Below, one piece after another: positions 12,717 through 23,519 of a stretch of DNA of 64,000 bases (positions are counted from its first letter, which is position 1; each line of letters begins with the position of its first letter). This DNA comes from Hyperoodon ampullatus (taxonomy: Eukaryota; Chordata; Mammalia; Artiodactyla; Ziphiidae). The notes below the pieces were generated by a model that was given only the letters and a program-made list of their open reading frames with translations, did not search any database and had not been told where the DNA came from. The stretch lies in NCBI GenBank assembly GCA_949752795.1, contig OX457058.1, positions 152,344,353-152,408,352 of the forward strand, in the 5' to 3' direction. A program made the position numbers and the translations under genes.

Positions 12717-13535
12717 AACTCAGTCTTTGATCTAGGGTGTATATAGTCTGTTAAGGAAGAGAGATCTGTAAGTGGATAATTGCAATATAGTATGGAAGTT
12801 CAAAACTAGACATGTCAAAATCCAGAAGTAACTCCAGGGAAGCAGTGATTAATTATTTGATTGGCAAAGGACAAGAGGGATAAAGCAAGGGTTGATGACT
12901 AGACTCATGCCAGGTGGACCAGGTTAGAACAAAGACGTTTCAGGAAGAGAGTCTAGTTTGTGCAGCCTTACGGAGATGAGGAATGGCCCAGTGTGTTCTG
13001 AGAGCTGGAAGTAATTTTGTGTTGCTGTATAAAGTGCCATAGGTACTGCCCAGAGATACTGCAGGAGAATAGACAGGGCCAGATCCAGAGGGACCTGTGT
13101 GCTTGGATTTTATTCCATAGGTAGGGCACAGATTTAAACCTGTGTGTATTTTAGGACGATTCCTCTGGCAGAGTGGATCGGAGGGAGTGAGAATAAAGAT
13201 AGGAAGACTAGGTAGAGGTTAGTGCTTTTCCTTAGGTAAAAAATGAGGCCAGTGAACTAAAAAGGAGCGACAGGAGGGGGAAGGGGATAGGACTGAACTG
13301 AGGGCTGAACTGTTCAGGAGCTGGAGTGGCGGTTAGGACTTCGTGATTGACTAGAGAGTTTTCTTTCTGTAACTTAAGGTATATGGCTTTCTTCAGTTCT
13401 CCACAGTTAACTTCTAATTTTTTAACCTCCTGGCTTTAAACTAGTTATCCTACCCATTAGACTATTCAGAACGCTAAGAGGCTCTTTGCGTACTTATTTT
13501 TTCTAAAGCCCAGCCTAATGCTGTGTTCTTTTTAG

Positions 13536-13682
13536 GTGAGATGGGCAGACCTGGAAGAAAAGAAGGATGCAGATAGGAAAAGGGCCATAGGTTTTGTGGT
13601 CGGACAGACTGATTGGGAGAAGATCACAGATGAAAGTGGTCACCTGGCTGAAAAAGCCCTCAATCGAACCAAATATATATGA
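13536..13682 (+). CDS. YLPM1: YLPM1 last coding exon, C-terminus and stop
   Basis: The exon starts VRWADLEEKKDADRKRAIGF, includes the segment VVGQTDWEKITDESGHLAEK and ends ALNRTKYI before TGA at 13680-13682. It is entered in phase 0 after acceptor TTTTTAG. VRW completes the RVRW PP1-docking motif begun in the previous exon. The match to mammalian YLPM1 is essentially full-length. The exon continues 36 nt past the stop to donor GTAAGG at 13719, so a final intron lies in the 3' UTR. That is closer than the usual 50-55 nt threshold for nonsense-mediated decay, so the normal mRNA should not be a target. Confidence 0.95.
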   Translation: MRWADLEEKKDADRKRAIGFVVGQTDWEKITDESGHLAEKALNRTKYI

Positions 13683-14445
13683 GACTTAGTTTTTGAATGG
13701 AGTCATTACTCCTCTGAGGTAAGGGTACACAGTCATATAAATAGCCTACTGTTTGTTACTTTGAAGAGTTTGAGATAAAGAAGACAGCATGCTTTGCTAA
13801 AAATGCTTCTCTTCTTGTATTGTTTTCTGGTTCTAAAAGAGTAAGTATGTGCTAGTTGCCAGCATTTGCAATACAGGGTATTAGAAAAGGAAGCAATTTT
13901 CTGCAACCTGGCTTACTTATAAAAATATAAGGCTTAAGAAAAGCTTGGATTCTATAGATTTGGTAAGGAGTGGAGTGATGAGAGAGACTAAGGTCTGCTG
14001 AATTTTCTGTCTGTTCCTTCCTGCTGTGACAGCCTTTTCTTTTCTTTCCAGGTGATTCGTTTTGAGGTGGTCTGAAGCCAACGCCTCATGGAGCTTCGTT
14101 GTGTGTCACCTTGCTTCCACATTTCAGTTTTTGTTTTGTTTCTACTGCTTTAGTTTTTTAAAGTTCTCCAGTGTCCCCAAGAGGTATTAGGATCTTGCTC
14201 TACCCAAGCAAGACGTTGATTTTTCTTTTTAACTACTTTGGGGAGGGAGGGATTGATAGCTTAACTGCCGAGGCCAGGTGGAGATCTGCCGGAGGAATCC
14301 AACAGACAACGTTTCCTCCACTGTACAGTGTTGCAGACTATCTCTATCATCATTGCTTTGTGGCTGTTTTTGTTTTTTTTACTGTATGTAACTGGTAGCT
14401 GATTGTACTAGGATTAAAAAAAATAAACTTTCATGATAAAGCCAA
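13683..14445 (+). other. YLPM1: YLPM1 spliced 3' UTR
   Basis: Untranslated sequence 13683-13718 is followed by an intron (donor GTAAGG at 13719, acceptor TTTCTTTCCAG ending 14051) and a terminal exon from 14052. A canonical AATAAA at 14422-14427 ends the exon about 15-25 nt later. The cleavage position is estimated; no transcript is available. A second AATAAA-like hexamer near 15345 could serve a longer isoform. Confidence 0.75.
14422..14427 (+). terminator. YLPM1: YLPM1 poly(A) signal AATAAA
   Basis: Canonical hexamer about 740 nt after the stop codon, followed by GT-rich sequence (ATGGGCTGTACAG) consistent with a downstream element. Confidence 0.75.
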
Positions 14446-16757
14446 TGAGATTCATGGGCTGTACAGCATGAGCCCCTTTCTCTTGTTTTCTTAATTTTAT
14501 TTTTATTGCTTTTTTAATATGGTGTTCTAATTACATGCTAATTGAACATCCCAAAACCTCTTTTCCATTCAATATTATATAGCTCAATGATTCCATAATT
14601 CATGTTATAAACACAAGGCTCAGTGATGTTCACAACACTTACCATTGTTTTATAGCTGATTTCTTTCTCTATCTTTGTGTCTTGAAGACTAGTAGAGACA
14701 ATTTCACATATTCCTCAGTTCCCTGGAGCACATCTGTTCTGTATCATGATGTTTTATTGTTTTATTTATTTTTTGGATCCTTTCTCTGCTCCTCCCTCTT
14801 TTCTTTCCTTCCTCTTCTTACTTTCTCCCTTCACGTTCTGTTATGTTTTGATTTTTCCCTGATCTGGCTTTGACTCCTGTTAGACAAAACTGATGTACTC
14901 CGTGAAGCTTGGGAGCTTGTTGCCTTACTGCTAACCTTGAATTGTTGATTTTTTAAGTCAAGATTGCAGGGCAGGAGTATGGCGATGCAGAGTGCTCTGG
15001 TAGGCAGCCTTTAAGCCTGTCAAGTTTTCAGGTTCTTGCCAGATTGCTCATTATTGGGAAGCATGGCCTTCTGCATAGAATTTCCTCTCTTGTGAATGGT
15101 ACCAGGTGGAGCCTGGAAATATACAGAGCTAAAACCCAAATATCGTTCCTGTTTAAAAACAGAAAAGGATCTCTTTTCCCTTTTTCATTCTGCAAAGAAA
15201 AAAAAAAGTTATTTCCAGCATGAGAGAAGACAGAGAAGAGACTTCTTTCTCAAACATCATTCCCACTATGTAATTTAACTCAGTAAGCTGTAAATTTGTT
15301 TACAAAAGGCTTGAATATTTTGAAACGTTTACTTTTGGGCTACAAATAAAAACCTTTTAGTTTTATGACCTACATTAAATACTGTGTGAATAGAGATAAT
15401 ATTTATTATTTATTATAATGTTTATTACCATTCAAATAGTATCATATTGGGTTCAAGAACTTGAAATTATAGTGCTGAAGACTAACAGGAAATTCTGATG
15501 GCTCTCTGTACTTTTTTTATCTTTTCTGCAATTCTGAATGTTTACATGTAAGAGGCTTTATGTTATTAACAAGTCAATACTGAATGTATAATTTGCTACA
15601 TTAAGTAACTTCTGGTGATTGTAGTGTTTAACAAGCTACTTTGATTGCTTATTGGCCGACAAGACATTTCTATGTAGTGATCTTTCTCAGCCGCCTCTCA
15701 AGTTGAATTAAGGTACATCACAAGATAGTCAATAGAATTATCATTTATACAAAGACCAACTTACTAATTACTGAATCTACCAAATGTCCGTTCTCATCAA
15801 AAGACAAAATTTCCAGAATATGTTCTTTAGTTCAGGAGGTATATCTGTTCTTATAGAGAATGTTTTGCTTCAGTTTTCTTAACCTTTTTATGTTCTGACT
15901 GACAGTATTCAGAACGCCAATGAAATGAGAAGTGTTAATCACCCACGAATCCTTTTAAATCTGTCATGCTTTTGCCTTGCAGCCATGGCTTTGTGTCTGC
16001 CATCTTATGCCAAGAGGGGGGAGAGAAAAATGAACAGGGTCAGAAATAGCCTCTGCTGATTTTTAGAAGATACAGATTAACATGACCTTAGGCGATGAAC
16101 ATAATATGTTGCCTACTTTAGGAAATTGGTATAACACATAACCTCGATGAAAGGCGATTAATGAAAAAAAGATCAGGCACCAAAAATAAAGTAATAGTCA
16201 GTTGATATTTGACTTTGCTGTTAAGAAATTCTTAAATTTACATTATTGCTAGAAGCAGAATAGAAGAAAAAGATCAGGAACATCTTGGAGAAATTTGGTG
16301 TGGTTAGAAATTGCCTTGATAACACAAATACTTTAAGTTTATTAAGAGATGTCCTTGGAATCCAGAGGACCAAACTTGGGTTGCATTTATTTGGTAGCAT
16401 TTTACTGTTATTTATTAACATTGTTTTCCTTATCTCAGAAAGCAGCTTGGTACGTGTTTTTTAATTTTTATTTTAAACATACTAAGTTTAAAATCTTTTG
16501 TGGTATCTGTGTCTTAATACAAAATAGTCCGATGTTGGGGAAAGTTCCAGTTATCTTTAATGTTTCAGATCTTTTAAACTCAATGTAAAACCTCTCACTT
16601 CAGCAATTCAACTCTACTTGTAAACTCCCGTGCAAGTAATGTGGTAGATGAGGTGCAGAAATTTATCTATTTGGGAATCATTTATTTAAGGTTAAGCTGG
16701 CATATTCAAAATATGTTGTGACTGATACAGAGGTCAAAAGCCATTAATAATACACGG
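14446..16757. other. Intergenic, no gene seen
   Basis: AT-rich sequence downstream of YLPM1. Short open frames (14682-14873, 15096-15278, 16349-16588) have no recognisable content. If the second AATAAA near 15345 is used, the first part could be extended YLPM1 3' UTR. Confidence 0.6.
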
Positions 16758-16947
16758 GGGCTTCCCTGGTGGCGCAGTGGTTGGGAGTCCGCCTGCCGAT
16801 GCAGGGGACGCGGGTTTGTGCCCCGGTCCGGGAGGATCCCGCGTGCCGCGGAGCGGCTGGGCCCGTGAGCCATGACCGCTGAGCCTGCATGTCCGGAGCC
16901 TGTGCTCCGCAACGGGAGAGGTCACAACGGTGAGAGGCCTGCGTACC

Positions 16948-16993
<46 letters not shown>
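16758..16993 (+). mobile_element. CHR SINE, short form, very long A-tail
   Basis: Sense element with an A-tail of more than 40 bases, the longest in the window. Perfect duplications AATAATACACGG lie at 16746-16757 and 16994-17005. The A box TGGCGCAGTGG and the B-box region GGTTTGTGCCC are visible. A recent insertion is likely. Confidence 0.96.
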
Positions 16994-16994
<1 letters not shown>

Positions 16995-17515
16995 ATAATA
17001 CACGGTAGTCTGCTTGTTGACACTTACGTGATTCACATAATTTTCCAGAAGTTCAAATTTGATTAAGATATCAATAGTTAATTCAGAAGTTTTTGGATAA
17101 AGATAAAATCTTAAATTTTCTAGTTGGATTCATTTCTTGTGAAAGAATTCCGATTGTTGATTGTACAGATCAAAGTAAGTGCCATCTCATCTGGAGACCA
17201 AGTATTAAGTTCTGAATTGGATTGCCTAAAAATGTATTACTTTGGAGGCACCTCAGCTTTTTGTTTAGTGTTTTATCTTCCTAACTACACAAGGTGCAGG
17301 TATTTTGGTAATAATAGACATCTAGAGCCAGCTTACTGCTAGCACTGTAAAAGCAGCAGGGTGTCAGCTACAAAGAGACCATACAGCTGTTTCAGATGGA
17401 TTTTAGAGTTCAGAGTTACCAAAACTGAGGTGCATTTTACTAGGCTATAGAAGAATGATTCCTCATTTCTAGTATTGACAGACGCTAATACAGGTTCAAG
17501 TTCCTTTCTTAGAAC

Positions 17516-17695
17516 CTACGTGACGTTAATCAAATTATTTACCCTATCTGAGCTCCAGTTTCCTCATCTATAAAATAAAAACAACAAAACTCACCTATTA
17601 AATGTTTCTGTGAGGAGTAAATTGAGATAATGCTTGTAAAGCTGCTTGGCACAGTATCAAGCTCAAAAATTGGTAGCTGTCATCATCATCATTAT
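17516..17695 (+). repeat. MIR SINE
   Basis: MIR core and 3' region: the CAGTTTCCTCATCTATAAAA block, GTGAGGAGTAAATTGAGATA, and GCTTGGCACAGT near the end. The copy is diverged as expected for an ancient mammalian element. Confidence 0.8.
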
Positions 17696-17989
17696 TTTTT
17701 GACGTTCTCATATATGCTTTTAAAATTAAAAATTTTCACTTGGCTTGAAGATAGTTGTCACCTTTTATAGTGAGCTACTATAACTGAGCTAGGCCATATG
17801 AAATAGTGCAGTGAGTGTAGGTTGGAAGAGTAATAATTTAGAAGCATTTTCAGGTAACCAGTGAAACTGATCTTCAGAACTAGTATGGAGGCTTAAGAGA
17901 ATCACTTAGGTACAAAGGCTCATTAATAAGTACCTAGGAGGGGATGAGTAGTAATGGAAAGCTATTGCCAGACCACATATATGAACAAA

Positions 17990-18920
17990 GGCACTGAAGC
18001 ATTGATTTGCCTTGTCATATATTCAAAAAGAAAATAGTAATTTTTATGAATAAGTAATACATTCATATGGTATGAAATCAGAAGGTTCAGGAGTATGTAT
18101 AGTAACATCTCCCTTCCATCCAAGTCCTCAGCCTCCTACTATCCCATCTATAGAGGCAACCAGTGTTGACTGTTTCTTTTGTGTCCTTTCAGAAAAATTC
18201 TGTGGATAAGCATTAACATTTTTGCTTCGGTTTACCCAAATGGTAGAGTGCTACACACACTACTCTGGTGTTTTTTGGTTTTTGATTTGTAGTATGTCTT
18301 AGAGGTCATTCTGGTCATATAGAACATTTCCATTCTCATCCCCCCCCACTCCTCTCTCCCTCTTCTCCCCCTCTTCTCTTTCCTCCTCTTTAATTTTCCA
18401 AAGGTACCTTCTTATTGTAAGAAGCTTTACTGACAATTTTTAGAAATTTATCTGTATTTCTGTTCTTTTGATGGCATGGAATATATACTGTGTGGGTCTG
18501 TTTCTGTACAGTTTTATCACGTGTGTAGGTTTGTGTATCCACCCCCATCTTCCTCCCCCTCCCACCGTCCCATCTCTAACCCTAGGCAACCACTAATCTG
18601 TTCTCCATCTCTGTAATTTTATCATTTAAAGAATGTTATATAAATGAAGTCATATAGTATGTAACCTTTGGGGACTGGTGTTTTGGCTTCTTTCACTTGG
18701 TGTCATTCCCTTGACATTTATCCAAGTTGATATATGTATCAATAGTTTGTTCCCTTTTTATTCCTCAATAGCATTCCATCCCATCCTCTTTTATAGCTGT
18801 AGAATGTTTTATTTTATGTCTTTACCATAATTTAACTTACCAGGTCTCTGTTGATGGGTATTTCGGCTGTCTTTTGCTGTTATAAATTGTGACTTTCATA
18901 TATTGTCATCATTCCGCCAC
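17990..18920 (-). repeat. Old L1 3' UTR sequence
   Basis: Reverse-orientation L1 3' UTR features: GTAACATCTCCCTTCCATCC, AGGCAACCACTAATCTGTTC, and CTTTCACTTGGTGTCATTCC. These are recurrent in ancient L1M families. A pyrimidine-rich tract lies at about 18336-18392. Boundaries are approximate. Confidence 0.6.
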
Positions 18921-20680
18921 TTCTATACTTGCCTAATTTCTATCAATGAAGGAACACTACTCATGGCATCCTTTACATAGACATCCTCAGAGGGTGACAG
19001 GTGCTTAAGAGCCAACACAACACATCACAGCGATGAACTGTCAAGGCAGATGACAAATGAAATGAAAAAGGCAAATCTTGTTTCCTGGAAAATCCTGCAT
19101 GATAGAATTCTGACAGAGTAAAGAACCGTTGTGTGTCTTAGAGGGCTAGAGTAGCCAGACTGATGATTATGGTCCACACATGACTAAGAGTTAAGACTTT
19201 AGTCCACTGTCCTCTGTACCTAGGTATTTATGCTTCTGCACCTCAGTGACTGATCTGATCTCAGGCTCTATTGCTTTCACATCAGACTGTAGTCAGGGAG
19301 CATCCTCGTGACTGAGGCTGAGCTGCAGTTATGGACAGCCCTCGGCCTGCTAGCAGGAATCTGCATTTGTGATCCTACGAAGAACCTGTAGACTTAATGG
19401 TTTATTATGTAGGGCAAAACTTGACTTTGAATCTTCTACTTAAGAAGCTTGAATTTTTTACCAAATATTCACATTCTTGTTTTTGACAATATTGATCTAG
19501 ATTATAGATCCCTTTCCTTTGATATTTGAAGAATTAAAATAAATTCTTCCACCATGACTTGAAATCCCACTCTCAGATCTATTGTTTCTGATAGTGAGTT
19601 CCTATTTCTTGACTAGGCATGTCTAATTTTTTTTTTCTTTTACAGCATCTAGCTCAGTGCATGGCTCATGTATCTATAGAGTGAATAAATAGAGGGGATG
19701 CCTCCTATGTGTATGGCAGTGGTCACTCAGAGTCGGACAGGTGACACATGTGTGAGGCAGAGGGTGGAGACTGTGGCAAACTGGAAAACAAGGTAGGTCC
19801 TGTTAAAGGGGAGGCGGCACCTGCTCAACCACAGCAGACTGTGGCCATCTGGGGATTTGGATCTTGTGTTGACAGATTTTCTGGGGTTTCAAGAGAAGTG
19901 AGAAAACTGGATTTTTATGTGAGATCTTCAATATTTCAGCACCAGGAACTTTTTTGTTTGGTTTGTTTGTAAATGCTTCAGCGCACACAGGCTGCCTTTC
20001 ATTTCACACTTGAAGGCTGCGAATTGAAATTCTTGATATTAGGCAAGAGGTTGAAGAGACCATAGAGCTCATTCCTGTTGAGTTCCTTCATTTTACAGGT
20101 GAAGTTTCTGAGGCTGAAAGAAGAGAAATGACTTGCTCACTTACTTGATGGCAGAACAAGGCTAAAACTTGGTTTTCCAAGTCTGTAACGTGGCATTTCC
20201 TATTTCCTTAACTACAACACCCCCTTTATGAGGGCCTTCATAAGTTCTAGGATGGCACATCCTCCAGTATTGAGTATGTTGTGTGTGCATGTGCACAGGT
20301 GTGTGTTTACTAAATTCTGTGGTCCTGGAACAGTGTGACTCATTTGATTACCTCTGAAACTATCTTGACCTCTCAAGAAGCAAAAAGTAGCTATACACAT
20401 GGGCTCTCATTTATTACTTATTAGATTGGTTGACATTTCTTTTTAATCACAGAAGCTTAAAAATTTGACAAGAGTATTGAATCGATTATTGTGCAAGAGC
20501 AGTGGGGTTTTCTCTAGAAAACCACTCATGTATCTATGCTTATAGAAGCAGCTAGCTTATCTACCTTATGTAGAAGCTTATATCTGAGCTATAAGCTCAG
20601 ATAGCTTATAGGAATAATTTTGTTTTCTGTAATTTATTATTTCTTATGTAATGTAACCAGCCTATTTGCTTTGGCTCCAA
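18921..20680. other. Intergenic, no gene seen
   Basis: No recognisable exon. A perfect short palindrome is listed separately at 20581. The sequence near 20070-20140 (CATTTTACAGGTGAAGTTTCTGAGG) looks like a reversed MIR fragment. Confidence 0.5.
20581..20603. repeat. Perfect 10-bp inverted repeat, 3-nt loop
   Basis: TATCTGAGCT, loop ATA, AGCTCAGATA. It sits in a run of related AGCTTAT/GCTTATA words (20535-20612), so it probably arose by slippage in a cryptic simple repeat and need not be a functional hairpin. Confidence 0.8.
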
Positions 20681-20689
20681 TGACAAGTG

Positions 20690-21120
20690 TTATTCCTACT
20701 TCACTTAGAACTTCCCTAATACCCACTTTATTAAAGACAAACGCATCAACTTAGCAGTGACGTCTGTCAATGTCATGATCCCAACTACTCCAGCCTTCTC
20801 TTCTACCTTTCTTACCATATGTACGCTAACTATACTGCAGGTACACTGCGTGACTTACTGTTGCCGCAGCACTCCCTGAAATTTCTTGGTTTACTGCCTC
20901 CTTTTTATCTTATCCTTTAGAAATTATAACTATCTTAATTTGCCTTTCTAGGAGAGTAACTTACATACCTCTCTATTCCTTCTTCCCCATCCCTTCCCAC
21001 TCCCAAATGTAAGCTCCTAGAGAGTAAGAAGTGTTTTATTCATCTTCATCCTTGTAATACTGACTATGCAGTACCTGTTATGTATAGTTGGTGCTCAGCA
21101 AGCATATTTATTTATTTATT
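20690..21120 (+). repeat. L2 LINE 3' end
   Basis: L2-like features: GTAAGCTCCTAGAGAGTAAG, TCATCTTCATCCTTGTAATA, and TTGGTGCTCAGCAAGCATAT, followed by a (TTTA)n stretch at about 21105-21127. Divergence is high. Confidence 0.6.
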
Positions 21121-21127
21121 TATTTAT

Positions 21128-23510
21128 GCTTTCCTTTTTTTGTTGTTTTTTGGTTTTTTTCAACAAGCATATTTAGAATTGATGGCATGGTATATTTAAA
21201 TGTGAAGTTAATTCATATCGGTAAAAATGTATGTAATTTACAGAACTCCAATTTTTGTTTGCTTCTTCACTGCCTCTATCTTTTGGTTGGTGGCATATCC
21301 ATAAATGTTATATAAATCAGGCATTAGAAATTCAAATGCCTAATATGGACAGGAAAATATCATAAGTGAGAGAATTGGCCAGTAGTTTCACAATGGCATG
21401 TTAAGTTATATTCTTTCAGCAGAAACATACTTTTTTGCAATTGGACATGTAGAAATATTCTTCATTCTCATAGAAAAATATCCTCTTTTCCATTTTTCTT
21501 AAAACATCTGACACTCTGTATCTTTAGCTTTTCCACTTTTGGTAGAAATTAAGTACAAGTATTAATTTTCTTCCTAACTCTCCTGTGAGAAAAACAGCAG
21601 TGGAAACAGAATGATATTGGCAGCTGACTCTCAGCCTCAGTACTGGGGAGGCAGTAAGGCATGGTGGGGACTGGGTGTTGCAGAGTGCTTGCCCTATCTC
21701 AGTGAGACAGTTCTTCTCCAGCCAGTGGTTGCCATGAAGCAAGGTAGACCCAGTGTTACCAGATGAAGATAAATTAGAAATCTGGATTTTTGTGTGAAAT
21801 AGTCTTCTCAAAAATACCATGGGGACAATACAGTAGAGATAAATCACATCTGAAAGTCACATACTTCAGCCATCATTCTGGGACTTCTGACATATACCAT
21901 AAGGGATGGTGAATCTTGAAAGACAGTTATTGCAAAGAAGATATTCTATAGGAAAGGAAACAGGTTATATCACATAGGTGGTATAAAAATATTTGGACCA
22001 GCACCTTTTAACTGATGTTTTGGAGTGAGCAATTCTGTTTTCATTGAGCCAGATGGTAATACATAGATAATGTACTGATGCTGAATTTGCAGTGGGTTGA
22101 TTTTTGTCCATTGCTTGCTTTGACATGGAAGCATGTGTATTGCCCCCCTCCTTGGCTAACATCCTTCCAGTGCTTCCATTTATCAAGATGCAGGTAAGCA
22201 CCTTATGTGTGCACAATTAAATAGTGGGCGCACACCTGTCCCACAGAAAGAAGACAGCAAGAATTCCCTTTGGTTAAGTGGAACAGCTAAGCAGCCATAC
22301 CTGGATGCAAATTTGACCAGAATGTTCTCTTAACTCTCCATTGCTTTCTACTATTTCTCTGGGGGAAGAGGATGCGTGTCATTCAGCTTCTTTGTTGGCA
22401 CCTATCAGTGTCAAGGTGGGTATACTTTTGATATATTTGATTTCTCAAAGTATGTTTTGGGGCATTATCTTTTTCAAATTCATTTCAGCCATAAAATATG
22501 AACTCATTATTTTAAAAAATATATGACATATAATACTAAAACCCCCCATTGAGCAACAGACACCTTAAAGTCTTAGAGGTAGTTACTGTTATCATTTTGG
22601 AGTGTGGCTTTCCAAACCATTTTCTGCGCGTTTGTATACATATACATGTATCTATAAGGATATAGTTTTATTGCTTTTTTCCATGAGTGATATTCTTTAC
22701 ACGTTGTTTTGCAGACCCACTGTGTCATATACATGTACACATATACATAGGTGTACGTGTATATTCTATTATACGTATATAACATAGATTATTTTCCCTT
22801 ATTTGTGATAATTTTTCACTGTCATAATGTTGCATTGAACATCCTTGTAAATGCCCCTTTTGGGGTATGTCTTCAAATTTTCCAGGGAAAATACAGAACT
22901 AAATTACTGGGCCACAGGGAAACAGTTTTTATGTCCTCCTAATAATTATCTATCCATGTGTTTTAGAGAGAGTCCGAACTTAATGTCCAGGGTTTCAAAA
23001 GAAATGCTTTTGTATTTTAGAATTCTAGTTTTAGAATTTTAGAATTCTAGTTTTCTGTGCGGTATTTTAGAATTCTAATTTTCTATGCTGCTGTCATTTG
23101 AATTCTGCCTTTTCAGTTAATTCGGAATTGATATGGGTAAGCAAAATAGGTTCTAAGTTCTAGCCATGGTTCAAAATTAATAAGCTTTTGGATGATGTGT
23201 TACAATGGTGGGGAAATTAAATTTTCAATTGAGAAGATAATCTCCCTTAATCATGAAGTTCTTTTCTCCAAGTCTTTCTCTGCTCCCTTTGGAATTATAA
23301 CAGCTGAATCCATAGGAGCCATGAAAATATTTTCTCACATCACACATTTTTTAAAATAGTAGTTTGAATAATCATGCAAAGTGTAGGTTTTGATACTGTG
23401 CCCTTTTCATGAAAAAATATATATATTGTGTTAGTGAAGGTCAATTTTCTTAAGAGAATCTAGTTCATTTATTTAGGTATTAAAACTTTTATTAAAAGAA
23501 TATTCCTTAC
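21128..23510. other. Intergenic with L1 debris, no gene seen
   Basis: Approximately 22540-22960 resembles a reversed old L1 3' region and includes cryptic TATACATA repeats. A small imperfect tandem built on TTTTAGAATTCTAG lies at about 23014-23075. No recognisable exon. Confidence 0.5.
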
Positions 23511-23519
23511 ACAAATGAC

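Larger units (their letters stand above)
7877..13535 (+). other. YLPM1: YLPM1 intron, 5.7 kb, repeat-rich
   Basis: This intron has donor GTAAGA and acceptor TTCTTTTTAG. It carries most of the repeats in the gene's 3' part: four CHR-related SINEs (8866-8942, 9097-9311, 9750-9956, 10561-10785), a longer CHR copy (12399-12716), a short L1 tail (10341-10445) and older L1 3' sequence around 8770-9560 and 10900-11130. The stretches at about 8085-8730 and 12730-13370 resemble an old unnamed mammalian interspersed repeat seen again near 46.1, 57.1 and 61.3 kb. Confidence 0.8.
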
